Shown piece after piece: positions 1-6,439 of a DNA stretch of 9,317 bases. This DNA is from an uncultured Phascolarctobacterium sp. (GTDB taxonomy: Bacteria; Bacillota; Negativicutes; Acidaminococcales; Acidaminococcaceae), in assembly GCA_900552005.1 (NCBI GenBank), contig URXU01000020.1:1-9317 (forward strand). Direction: 5' to 3'. A program made the translations under genes and the position numbers. Within the stretch, counting starts at the first letter, position 1; each line of letters begins with the position of its first letter. The notes beneath the pieces were generated by a model, which made no database searches, was not told where the DNA came from, and was given only the letters and a program-made list of their open reading frames with translations.

Positions 1-75
1 GCGACCCGGATGGGACTCGAACCCACGACCTCCGCCGTGACAGGGCGGCATTCTAACCAACTGAACCACCGGGCC
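1..75 (-). tRNA. tRNA-Asp (anticodon GUC), cut at the 3' end by the window edge
   Basis: Read on the minus strand the sequence folds as a complete cloverleaf. The acceptor stem is GGCCCGG/CCGGGTC with a G-U at pair 2-71. The D arm is GTTC/GAAT, the anticodon stem CCGCC/GGCGG, and the T arm GTGGG/CCCAT around TTCGAGT. The anticodon loop is CTGTCAC, so the anticodon is GTC (39-41), which reads GAC/GAU aspartate codons. The discriminator base is G73, an aspartate identity base. Window base 1 corresponds to C74, so the first C of a CCA end is encoded and the rest lies outside the window. A consensus promoter sits just upstream. Confidence 0.97.
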
Positions 76-91
76 AACAACCACAAGACAT

Positions 92-120
92 ATTATACAT
101 ATCGCCCCAAGTATTGTCAA
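92..120 (-). promoter_or_regulatory. Consensus sigma-70/SigA promoter of tRNA-Asp
   Basis: On the minus strand there is a perfect -35 TTGACA (115-120), a 17-base spacer and a perfect -10 TATAAT (92-97). The tRNA begins 16 bases beyond the -10 box. A full-consensus promoter fits a stable-RNA gene. It starts only 11 bases after the stop codon of the upstream protein gene, with no hairpin between them. Confidence 0.93.
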
Positions 121-130
121 GAACTTTTTC

Positions 131-799
131 TCATTTTTCTAAATTTGTTAAAGTGCTTTCTAATTTGGCCTGCAAAAGCATGGTCAGCTCATCAAGGCTT
201 CGGGCATCAAACTCCTCTGTAGTCAAAGGCAGATATTGTTTTTTCATTTCTGCAAACAGCTCATTGCGAAAAGTATTATAAAGAAAATACAGCTGATTGC
301 CGTTGGCAAAATCCGTATAATCAAGAAATAAAATTGAGCCATTGATATAGGCAACAGGATTATCCGGCGTAATAAACAATTCAAAATTGCCTATTTTTGC
401 CGGCAGCGCTTTCCAGTCTTCCCATTCAGCAAAATTCTGCACTTGTGTTTCATAACCCATGCCGTGCCTGTGATTACGGTCAATGTCTGCAATAATTTCC
501 GGCAAATGCTTCAGCATCTGAGCAGCAAACTTATCTCTGTCGCGGCAGAAAAACCTGTCGTCACGGAAAATATGCAGTCCTACCTTCTTAACAGGCACAT
601 AATCAAAAGTTTCTGCCGTATAAGTTAAATCAAGCTGACAGTGCATTGTTTCGTTAATATAAGAAGCAATATGCAGAATCTGCCCTTCTATACCTCCGCC
701 CAAGCGTAATTTAAAGCCGGCAATTTCAGAAGGCAGCTGCTGCAGAAACTCCCACTGCGCCAAACCTGCTTCAATTTCTGTAATCGATAACTGTCCCAT
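131..799 (-). CDS. Uncharacterised 222-residue cytoplasmic protein with two similar halves
   Basis: I do not recognise a named family. The product has no signal peptide and no membrane segment, and is rich in aromatic and acidic residues, so it is probably a soluble cytoplasmic protein. Residues 16-31 (W, then LP, I, GF, L) match residues 126-141 (W, then LP, I, NF, L) at a constant offset of 110, which suggests an internal duplication of a module of about 110 residues. The start at 799 is chosen over an in-frame ATG at 811 because GAGGTG stands 4 bases upstream of 799, while the ATG at 811 has only an AGGA two bases away. It has its own extended -10 promoter, lies after the amidohydrolase terminator and runs toward tRNA-Asp. 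No terminator is visible after its TGA. The gene is confidently real; its function is unknown. Confidence 0.8.
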   Translation of the reverse strand: MGQLSITEIEAGLAQWEFLQQLPSEIAGFKLRLGGGIEGQILHIASYINETMHCQLDLTYTAETFDYVPVKKVGLHIFRDDRFFCRDRDKFAAQMLKHLPEIIADIDRNHRHGMGYETQVQNFAEWEDWKALPAKIGNFELFITPDNPVAYINGSILFLDYTDFANGNQLYFLYNTFRNELFAEMKKQYLPLTTEEFDARSLDELTMLLQAKLESTLTNLEK

Positions 800-803
800 G
801 TCG

Positions 804-809
804 CACCTC
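804..809 (-). promoter_or_regulatory. Ribosome binding site that fixes the start of the two-module protein
   Basis: GAGGTG on the minus strand, 4 bases before the ATG at 799. It favours this start over the in-frame ATG four codons upstream at 811. Confidence 0.75.
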
Positions 810-822
810 ATTTCCTGCTATT

Positions 823-851
823 ATTATACCATGCTCTTATATGCGCAAAAA
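823..851 (-). promoter_or_regulatory. Extended -10 promoter of the uncharacterised protein gene
   Basis: The minus strand carries TATAAT (823-828) preceded by TGG, giving the extended -10 form TGnTATAAT (823-831). The -35 position at 17-base spacing (846-851) reads TTTTTG and matches poorly. It coincides with the T-tract of the preceding terminator. The predicted transcript starts roughly 7 bases beyond the -10, leaving a short leader before the ATG at 799. Confidence 0.75.
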
Positions 852-871
852 GACGGCAGTTACCTGCCGTC
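847..871 (-). terminator. Intrinsic terminator of the xpt-pbuX-amidohydrolase unit
   Basis: On the minus strand an 8-base-pair perfect stem, GACGGCAG/CTGCCGTC, closes a GTAA tetraloop and is followed directly by five T. It begins seven bases after the amidohydrolase stop codon, the expected place for the end of that transcript. Confidence 0.9.
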
Positions 872-878
872 CGTAAGA

Positions 879-1757
879 TTATTTCAGCAAATTGCCAATT
901 CTGCTGAAGACCCGCAGGGCATTATCATAAAAGACCCGCTGATGTTCTTCCGCAGGAATAATTTTTTCGATTAATTTAATATAAGTAGGAATATTAACAA
1001 GCGGCCAGTCGCTGCCATACATCACCTTTTCATAGCGTCCAAGGTAATTCAGCCACATCCGCAGATATTCAAAATAAGCCGCATTTTTTTCATATAAGAA
1101 CAGCGCCGACGGTTTGCCGGCTAATAAACCGGACAAATCAATATAGACGTTTTCGTTTTTTGCGGCCACCTCTACTGCATCTACAATCCATGGATTGCCG
1201 CAGTGGGCAATGACAAATTTTACTGCCGGAAAATTCACCGCCGCCTCATCAACTGTCAGCGGATGAGAATATTTCAGCAGGCCCGTCGGTCTTGCCGTAT
1301 CGCCCGTATGAATAACTACGGGAAGCTGATAAGCTTCGGCCAGCGCAAATAAAGGCCAATGCCTGCGGTCATTAACATAAGAGGCGTTATAGCCCGGATA
1401 CAGTTTAATGCCCAAGCAATGAGGCTGGTGCAGATAAAATTCAAACTCTTTGGCCGTGCGCTCAGCATTATCTTCCGTAATCAGATCGCTCTGCACCCCC
1501 AGACAATAGCCAATATTATCCGGCTGGTTATAACATATTTCATCAAAAGGCGCTGCAAGATCAATCAGACGCGGCGGCACGCCGCCAAAACGCACTGAAG
1601 CATCCATGGTGTTGCCCATTGCAACCGAGAAAACAATATTATTTTCTTCGCAAATAGACTGCCAGCCGGCTGCCGTATTCTCATGGCCTGCGGCTGCCGC
1701 TCTCTCCCGAAAGCCGTCAATATTATAATAATGCATGTGTGCGTCAATAATCTTCAT
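879..1757 (-). CDS. Metal-dependent amidohydrolase (amidohydrolase_2 / ACMSD-like family), substrate unknown
   Basis: The 292-residue product is a TIM-barrel hydrolase of the amidohydrolase superfamily. Metal ligands are visible in the expected order: H7 and H9 in DAHMH near the N-terminus, H150 in VVIHTGD, H185 in IAHCGNPW and D250 in YGSDWPLV. K118 in GIKLYPG is a further likely active-site residue. The length is usual for amidohydrolase_2 proteins, which include decarboxylases and C-N or C-O hydrolases, so the reaction cannot be read from the family. The start at 1757 has GAGG 7 bases upstream. The gene follows the permease by 23 bases, is third in the xpt-pbuX unit, and is closed by a terminator. 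Co-transcription with a xanthine transporter suggests a purine-derived substrate, but this is inference. It has no signal peptide and is presumably cytoplasmic. Confidence 0.88.
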   Translation of the reverse strand: MKIIDAHMHYYNIDGFRERAAAAGHENTAAGWQSICEENNIVFSVAMGNTMDASVRFGGVPPRLIDLAAPFDEICYNQPDNIGYCLGVQSDLITEDNAERTAKEFEFYLHQPHCLGIKLYPGYNASYVNDRRHWPLFALAEAYQLPVVIHTGDTARPTGLLKYSHPLTVDEAAVNFPAVKFVIAHCGNPWIVDAVEVAAKNENVYIDLSGLLAGKPSALFLYEKNAAYFEYLRMWLNYLGRYEKVMYGSDWPLVNIPTYIKLIEKIIPAEEHQRVFYDNALRVFSRIGNLLK

Positions 1758-1780
1758 AATCCTGCCTCATTAACTATTTT

Positions 1781-3100
1781 TCAATGTATTTCATCCATAT
1801 TCTCCGGCAGTACAAAATTCAGTATTACAGCTACCAAAAATACTACTGCCACGCAGTTTTCCGCAAAAACATTTTTTACCAGTGAAGGGAAAATTTTAAA
1901 AATAGCCGGTACCTGAGTAAAGCCGATACCGATACTCATTGCCAAAGACGCAATTGTTACATTACGCTGCGTATAACCGCAGGCTGCCACCATCTGAATA
2001 CCGCTGACAACAATGGAGCCGAACATCATTAAGGTGCAGCCGCCAAGTACCGGTTCCGGCAGCGATGCCAGCAGTACGCCTAAAGCCGGAAACAGCCCGG
2101 CCATAATCATAATAACGGCGCCCGTCATAATGGCAAAGCGATTAACTACCTTTGTCATGGCAATCAAGCCTACATTCTGACTGAAAGAGGTAATTGGCAT
2201 GCAGCCAAATAAGGAGGAAAAGCTGCTGACCAAACCATCGCAGGCAATGGACCCGGAGATTTCCTTTTCCGTAACATTGCGGCGCAGGCCGATGGCAGTC
2301 ATTGCCGAAGTATCGCCAATAGTTTCCGTAGCGGATACTAAAAAAATCAAAAAGATAGCAAAAATCGCATCTGGATGAAATTCCATACTAAACGGCATAA
2401 ACTGCGGAACCGCAATTAATTTTGCCGTTGCCAATCTACTCAAATCCACCAGTCCGAAAAAATAGGCCGCAATATAGCCCACTACCAGACCAAATAAAAC
2501 GGACAGCTGTTTATAAAAAGACTTCGCCAGAACATTAAAGCCAATGCAGCTTACTAAAGTAATCGTGCCCACGATAATATATTTGGCATCACCGAAATTA
2601 GGATTACCGAAACCGCCGCCAAAAGAATTGGCGCCAATGCCCAAAAGAGAAAAACCTATGGAAGCTACAACGGTAGCCGCAACAATCGGCGGTATAAAAC
2701 GCCGCCAGTAACGGGCGCACAGGCCAAGAATACCTTCCAGAATGCCGCCTATCAGCGCGGCGCCCATAACCGCACCGTACCCATACTTGCTGCCGATAAC
2801 GCAAAAAACGGAAACAAAGGTAAAGCTGATGCCCATAACGATGGGCAGACCGCTGCCTATTTTCCATAAAGGATACAGCTGAATCAACGTGCCGATACCG
2901 GCGATAATCATTGCCGACTGGATCAGAGCAGCGCTTTGCTCCGGCGGCATTTTGACAACACCGGCCACAATCAAAATAGGCGCAATATTGGCCACAAACA
3001 TCGCCAATACGTGCTGCAGGCCGAAAGGCACCGCTTTGCCTACAGACACCTTGCCGTCCAGCTCGTAAATGGAATCAAGCTTTTTGTCAGGTTTTTCCAT
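1781..3100 (-). CDS. pbuX: NCS2-family nucleobase permease, probably xanthine (PbuX/XanQ/UraA superfamily)
   Basis: The 439-residue protein is a polytopic inner-membrane carrier with many hydrophobic segments between about residues 25 and 430. NCS2 hallmarks are present: H30 in GLQHVLAMF of the first helix, E259 and D263 in SATETIGDTSA, and the signature Q308-N309-x-G-x4-T316-K317. E259 and the QN pair correspond to substrate-binding positions known in E. coli XanQ and UraA. Glutamine rather than glutamate before the N points to a purine (xanthine or urate) carrier instead of uracil. Linkage supports xanthine: the gene follows xpt by 12 bases, the arrangement of the Bacillus xpt-pbuX operon. 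The start at 3100 has AAGGGGGC 6 bases upstream. It would import the base with a cation, supplying Xpt in the cytoplasm. Urate as substrate cannot be excluded. Confidence 0.9.
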   Translation of the reverse strand: MEKPDKKLDSIYELDGKVSVGKAVPFGLQHVLAMFVANIAPILIVAGVVKMPPEQSAALIQSAMIIAGIGTLIQLYPLWKIGSGLPIVMGISFTFVSVFCVIGSKYGYGAVMGAALIGGILEGILGLCARYWRRFIPPIVAATVVASIGFSLLGIGANSFGGGFGNPNFGDAKYIIVGTITLVSCIGFNVLAKSFYKQLSVLFGLVVGYIAAYFFGLVDLSRLATAKLIAVPQFMPFSMEFHPDAIFAIFLIFLVSATETIGDTSAMTAIGLRRNVTEKEISGSIACDGLVSSFSSLFGCMPITSFSQNVGLIAMTKVVNRFAIMTGAVIMIMAGLFPALGVLLASLPEPVLGGCTLMMFGSIVVSGIQMVAACGYTQRNVTIASLAMSIGIGFTQVPAIFKIFPSLVKNVFAENCVAVVFLVAVILNFVLPENMDEIH

Positions 3101-3112
3101 AAAACAGCCCCC

Positions 3113-3691
3113 TTATTTTCTGAACTGAATGGTACCAGTTTTAGCATCCATCTTGTCGATAACAGCTAAAGACTCCAAACGCACGCCGCTGGCACGCAGT
3201 CTATCGCCACCGCCCTGGAAGCCTTTTTCGATTGCCACGCCAATGCCCTCTACGCTGCCGCCGGACTGACGCACCAAATCCATCAAACCTTCCAGTGCAC
3301 AGCCGTTAGCCAAAAAGTCATCAATGATCAGTACATGATCATTTTTGTTTAAATACTGTTTGGCAACAATAACATCATTAACTTTGTTATGAGTATAGGA
3401 CATTATTTTGGTAAAATAGACATCCTTATCCATATTGGAGCCCTGAGATTTTTTTGCAAAAACTACCGGTACGCCAAAATACATGGCGGTAACGCAGGCA
3501 ATGCCGATGCCGGATGCTTCGATGGTAAGAATTTTATTGACAGGTCTGTCGGCAAACAAACGCTTAAATTCTTTGCCCAGTTCAGCAATAAAGGGCACAT
3601 CTATCTGATGGTTTAAAAACCCATCAACTTTCAATACATTACCGCTTTTAATAATACCGTCATGCAAAATTTTCTCTTCCAGTAATTTCAT
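3113..3691 (-). CDS. xpt: Xanthine phosphoribosyltransferase
   Basis: Xpt joins xanthine to PRPP, giving XMP for guanine nucleotide salvage in the cytoplasm. The 192-residue product has the family's usual length. Recognisable segments are KVDGFLNHQID (21-31), typical of Xpt, TIEASGIG (56-63), and the PRPP-binding motif VLIIDDFLANG (120-130) with its paired aspartates. The C-terminal IEKGFQGGGD (154-163) and LESLA (172-176) also match. The ATG at 3691 is chosen because GGAGGG stands 6 bases upstream, and the protein then aligns with Bacillus Xpt from its first residues. An in-frame ATG at 3724 would add 11 residues with no support. It is first in a three-gene unit with the permease and an amidohydrolase. 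The leader is only about 45 bases and carries no purine riboswitch. Confidence 0.96.
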   Translation of the reverse strand: MKLLEEKILHDGIIKSGNVLKVDGFLNHQIDVPFIAELGKEFKRLFADRPVNKILTIEASGIGIACVTAMYFGVPVVFAKKSQGSNMDKDVYFTKIMSYTHNKVNDVIVAKQYLNKNDHVLIIDDFLANGCALEGLMDLVRQSGGSVEGIGVAIEKGFQGGGDRLRASGVRLESLAVIDKMDAKTGTIQFRK

Positions 3692-3697
3692 CGTTAA

Positions 3698-3703
3698 CCC
3701 TCC
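3698..3703 (-). promoter_or_regulatory. Ribosome binding site that fixes the xpt start
   Basis: GGAGGG on the minus strand, 6 bases before the ATG at 3691. It rules against the upstream in-frame ATG at 3724, which lies at or inside the likely -10/transcription-start region. Confidence 0.85.
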
Positions 3704-3727
3704 GTTTTGTAAACTATGTGACATTTA

Positions 3728-3768
3728 ATTATAAAGAATATTGTATCACAAGCCATCTCCCAGGTAAA
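3728..3768 (-). promoter_or_regulatory. Promoter region of the xpt-pbuX-amidohydrolase unit
   Basis: The best candidate on the minus strand is -35 TTTACC (3763-3768), a 17-base spacer and -10 TACAAT (3740-3745) preceded by TGA, an extended -10. A second -10-like TATAAT (3728-3733) lies closer to the gene but has no good -35 at 16-18 bases. The -35 overlaps the T-rich tail of the terminator of the upstream operon. Either start leaves a leader of roughly 30-45 bases. Confidence 0.6.
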
Positions 3769-3810
3769 GAAAAAACAAACCTGCCCCATGCGTCTCACAT
3801 CGGGCAGGTT
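3766..3810 (-). terminator. Intrinsic terminator of the lspA-to-deoB operon
   Basis: On the minus strand AACCTGCCC (3802-3810) pairs with GGGCAGGTT (3778-3786), nine base pairs. A further short ATG/CAT pairing inside the loop can extend it beyond a single mismatch. The T-rich run TTTGTTTTTTCTTT follows. The stem begins five bases after the stop of the exported-protein gene. Confidence 0.92.
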
Positions 3811-3815
3811 AATTT

Positions 3816-4394
3816 TTATTCTCCAATAATGGGACGGCCTTCCATAGTATTAACTAATTTACTCAGAGCCCATTTAATGGTTTCCTGCGGTTTTTCATAA
3901 TTGCCTAAATCTTTAATGGCATTTTCACGCAGCTTTTTCTGCAAAAATTTATCGCCATCTTTTTTATATACGTACAAATCAGCATCAGCTTCCACTCTTA
4001 CATATGTGTCGTGGTCATCACCCCAGCCCCAGCCGGAAGTAATAATATAATCATTCATATCATAGACCTTTGCCACAACAAGCACGTCAACCTGACTTTT
4101 CTCAGCCAGCGCAGCTAAGACATCCTTGGTTACCTTGACATTATCACGCAGCACATCTCCCGTAACAGTCTGCGGCAAAGAATCATCGACAATCTTGTAA
4201 TAAGGAAAATGATAAGCCCATTTCACAACCTGACGCCATGAGCTGTATACATCACCATTAACTGCGCCGCCGGTTTTATCAATAACTACAAAACCTACCG
4301 GCCGTTCCGGAAAAGCCGCGGCTGCCTGCTGCGGCGCTGCAGCACACATAAATACCAGCATCAGGAAAACTATAAGTGAAAAAAATTTTTTCAT
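3816..4394 (-). CDS. Small exported protein of unknown function
   Basis: The 192-residue product begins with a classical Sec signal peptide: MKKFF, a hydrophobic core (residues 6-17) and an alanine-rich region ending AAAA at 24-27. Cleavage before F28 would leave about 165 residues. The cysteine at 17 sits in VFMC, which does not fit a lipobox, so type I cleavage is more likely than lipidation. The mature part alternates short hydrophobic strands (VDVLVVAKVYD, 102-112) with charged stretches and has a glycine/tryptophan and acidic patch GWGWGDDHD (121-129). I recognise no named family; the pattern recalls small periplasmic proteins annotated only as hypothetical. The start at 4394 has AAGGAGGG 6 bases upstream. 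That site overlaps the deoB stop codon 12 bases away, and the gene is last in the operon before the terminator. Confidence 0.82.
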   Translation of the reverse strand: MKKFFSLIVFLMLVFMCAAAPQQAAAAFPERPVGFVVIDKTGGAVNGDVYSSWRQVVKWAYHFPYYKIVDDSLPQTVTGDVLRDNVKVTKDVLAALAEKSQVDVLVVAKVYDMNDYIITSGWGWGDDHDTYVRVEADADLYVYKKDGDKFLQKKLRENAIKDLGNYEKPQETIKWALSKLVNTMEGRPIIGE

Positions 4395-4406
4395 GACAAG
4401 CCCTCC

Positions 4407-5630
4407 TTAAAACAAATTTACCGCCGTACCGGTAAAAGTTTTGTCAACCTGCATGTAAGCCGCAATAGTCTGCCCAATATCGGCAAAAGTTGTCATGGGC
4501 GGCAAAGCCTTATTGGCAACTTTATCTCCGAAAAATAATACCGGTATTTTTTCACGCGTATGGTCGCTGCCGCTCCAGGTAGGATCATTGCCGTGATCGG
4601 CAGTAATAAGTCCCAAATCGTCAGTTTTCAGCAGGGATAAAATCTCTGGCAATCTGCTGTCAAAATATTCCAGCGCCTCGCCATAGCCCTGCACGTTGCG
4701 GCGATGTCCGTAAGAAGAATCAAAATCCACAAAATTAGTAAAAACCAGAGTATTATCCGGCGCCTCTTTCACCGCCTGCACCGTCGCATCTATCAGTTTA
4801 TCCAGTCCTCCCGCCGGATAATGCTTAGTAACGCCGCGATGAGCAAAAATATCGGCAATCTTACCGACCGCATAGACACTGCCGCCGCTGTCAACAATTT
4901 TATCCAGCAGCGTAGCTTCCGGTGCCGGTACCGCATAGTCATGCCTGTTAACGGTACGCGTAAAATCGTCTGCGCACGTTCCCACAAACGGACGGGCAAT
5001 AACCCGTGCTATTTTATACGGCTGTACTAAACGAAAAGCAATCCGGCACAAATCATACAGCCTTTGCAGTCCAAAAGCGTCTTCGTGTGCCGCAATCTGC
5101 AGCACACTATCAGCAGAAGTATAAATTATTGGTTTACCAGTACGCAAATGCTCTTCGCCTAATTCCTTTATAATTTCCGTTCCTGAGGCATGCTTTTCGC
5201 CCAACACGCCTGGCAAATGACCTTCACTAATTAATTTTTCCACTAATTCCTGCGGAAAGCACGATGGTTTGTCAGGAAAATAACCCCAATCGAAAGTTAC
5301 CGGCACGCCGCTGATTTCCCAATGGCCGCTCAGTGTATCCTTGCCTTTACTGATTTCCTGCGCGTAAGTATAAGCTCCGCGCTGATATGCGGCGCCTAAA
5401 GATACAGGCAAAGCACACCCGCGGCTCATTGCCGCCGCCTCTGCCAAGCCAAATTCGGCCAAATGAGGTAAATACAAAGGTTTGGCGCTGCCCTTAGCAT
5501 CATGGCGATTTTCCGCCAGCCACTGACAGATATGGCCCAAGGTATCAGCTCCCTGATCACCATAGGCAGCCGCATCATGCGCCGCACCAATGCCAAAAGA
5601 ATCCATCAGTAAAATTATCGTCCTCGGCAT
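4407..5630 (-). CDS. deoB: Phosphopentomutase
   Basis: DeoB interconverts ribose-1-phosphate and ribose-5-phosphate (and the deoxy forms), linking nucleoside cleavage to central carbon metabolism. The 407-residue length equals that of E. coli DeoB, and similarity runs end to end. Alkaline-phosphatase-superfamily residues are all visible: D10 in LLMDSFGIG, the phosphorylated threonine T99 in GKDTLSGHWEI, D174 in TSADSV, D304 and H309 in DFDSSYGHRRN, D345-H346 in TADHGNDP, and H357 in SDHTRE. The cap domain lies roughly between residues 100 and 220. The ATG at 5630 follows directly on the TAG of udp, with AGGTGAG inside the end of udp as ribosome binding site, so the two are probably translationally coupled. 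That coupling matches their consecutive reactions. The protein should be cytoplasmic and Mn-dependent. Confidence 0.97.
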   Translation of the reverse strand: MPRTIILLMDSFGIGAAHDAAAYGDQGADTLGHICQWLAENRHDAKGSAKPLYLPHLAEFGLAEAAAMSRGCALPVSLGAAYQRGAYTYAQEISKGKDTLSGHWEISGVPVTFDWGYFPDKPSCFPQELVEKLISEGHLPGVLGEKHASGTEIIKELGEEHLRTGKPIIYTSADSVLQIAAHEDAFGLQRLYDLCRIAFRLVQPYKIARVIARPFVGTCADDFTRTVNRHDYAVPAPEATLLDKIVDSGGSVYAVGKIADIFAHRGVTKHYPAGGLDKLIDATVQAVKEAPDNTLVFTNFVDFDSSYGHRRNVQGYGEALEYFDSRLPEILSLLKTDDLGLITADHGNDPTWSGSDHTREKIPVLFFGDKVANKALPPMTTFADIGQTIAAYMQVDKTFTGTAVNLF

Positions 5631-6422
5631 CTACTCACCTTCTTTCAGCAAAATATGCATAGCGCCCTTCACGGTCTTCACCAAATTGGTCAGTGCCTGC
5701 AAATAAGTGTCAGCAGGCGCCACCCTTTCGCTTTCCGTTCGTTTAACAATAACGCCGCAAACGGCCCCGGCACGCAGTCCCAGGCATTGCGCAACTACAA
5801 ACAGCGTACTGGTTTCCATTTCATAATTCAGTGCTCCCAATTGCTGCCATTCCCGCAGCGTACCTTGAAAAGCACGGGGTACATAGCCGGTAAAACTGTC
5901 ATATCTTTCCTGTCCCGGCCAAAAGGTATCCGAGGATACAGAAATACCAGTGTGACTTGCAACCCCTTTGACCCGAGCGCCTTGCTGCAAAGCCGCGGTA
6001 ACTTCAAAATCAGCTACTGCCGGAAACTGTACCGGCGCATAGTGCTGCGACGTTCCATCCAATCGCACGGCAGCCTTATTGATTATTACATCCCCCAGCT
6101 GCACGTACTCTTGAATCGTTCCCGTAGTGCCAATGCGAATTACTCCGGTAATCCCCATGCGGGCCAGTTCTTCCAGACAGATTGCCACGGAAGGACCACC
6201 CATACCGGTTGAACATACCAGCACCGGAACTTCATCAACCTGTGTCAGCCAGCTGGTGTATTCACGATGACTGGCAATAAATTCTGCCGGTCCCAGGCTT
6301 TTGGCCAAAATCTCCACCCGTCCGGGATCTCCCGGCAGCAGAGCCCATTTTGCCCCTTTAAGAGCAGCAGCAGCAAACCCCACATGATACATAACTTCAT
6401 CAACAGCAGCATAATTTTTCAT
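5631..6422 (-). CDS. udp: Uridine phosphorylase
   Basis: The enzyme splits uridine with phosphate into uracil and ribose-1-phosphate, the substrate of the adjacent DeoB. The 263-residue product aligns closely with E. coli Udp at a nearly constant offset of five. It has GDPGR (31-35), R53 in SHREYTSW, CSTGMGGPS (70-78), R96 in RIGTTG, and VRLDGTS (119-125). The uracil-recognising Q171 and R173 lie in PGQERYD, and E201-M202-E203 in NYEMET contacts the ribose. The Q/R pair distinguishes uridine phosphorylases from purine nucleoside phosphorylases of the same fold. The start at 6422 has GGAGGT 6-7 bases upstream and lies 17 bases after the LUD gene. The stop abuts the deoB start. It is a cytoplasmic enzyme, hexameric in the family. 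Confidence 0.95.
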   Translation of the reverse strand: MKNYAAVDEVMYHVGFAAAALKGAKWALLPGDPGRVEILAKSLGPAEFIASHREYTSWLTQVDEVPVLVCSTGMGGPSVAICLEELARMGITGVIRIGTTGTIQEYVQLGDVIINKAAVRLDGTSQHYAPVQFPAVADFEVTAALQQGARVKGVASHTGISVSSDTFWPGQERYDSFTGYVPRAFQGTLREWQQLGALNYEMETSTLFVVAQCLGLRAGAVCGVIVKRTESERVAPADTYLQALTNLVKTVKGAMHILLKEGE

Positions 6423-6439
6423 AATACTACCTCCGGCTT

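Noticed and set aside
1..75. tRNA-Asp as an integration (att) site
   Set aside because: The 3' end of the tRNA is at the window edge, so flanking DNA where an element or att repeat would lie is not visible. No partial tRNA copy was seen elsewhere in the window.
2604..2867. An 87-codon minus-strand frame inside the permease gene
   Set aside because: It is an arginine-rich out-of-frame reading within the NCS2 permease, with no start signal and no sensible protein character.
3716..3751. TGTGA...TCACA inverted repeat in the xpt promoter region as a CRP/FNR-like operator
   Set aside because: The half sites are only five bases and about 24 bases apart, far from the 6-base spacing of such operators. 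This is expected by chance in AT-rich DNA.
3692..3780. A guanine/xanthine riboswitch or PurR box upstream of xpt
   Set aside because: The leader is too short, and I find neither the conserved aptamer core pattern nor a CGAA-type PurBox.
4332..4350. Lipoprotein signal (lipobox) in the exported protein
   Set aside because: The cysteine at 17 is preceded by V-F-M, which lacks the small residue required at -1. The AAAA segment further on suits signal peptidase I instead.
5655..6212. A 185-codon open frame on the plus strand
   Set aside because: It lies entirely antisense to udp, whose catalytic residues are intact. It has no ribosome binding site or recognisable protein features, and long antisense frames are common opposite well-coded genes.
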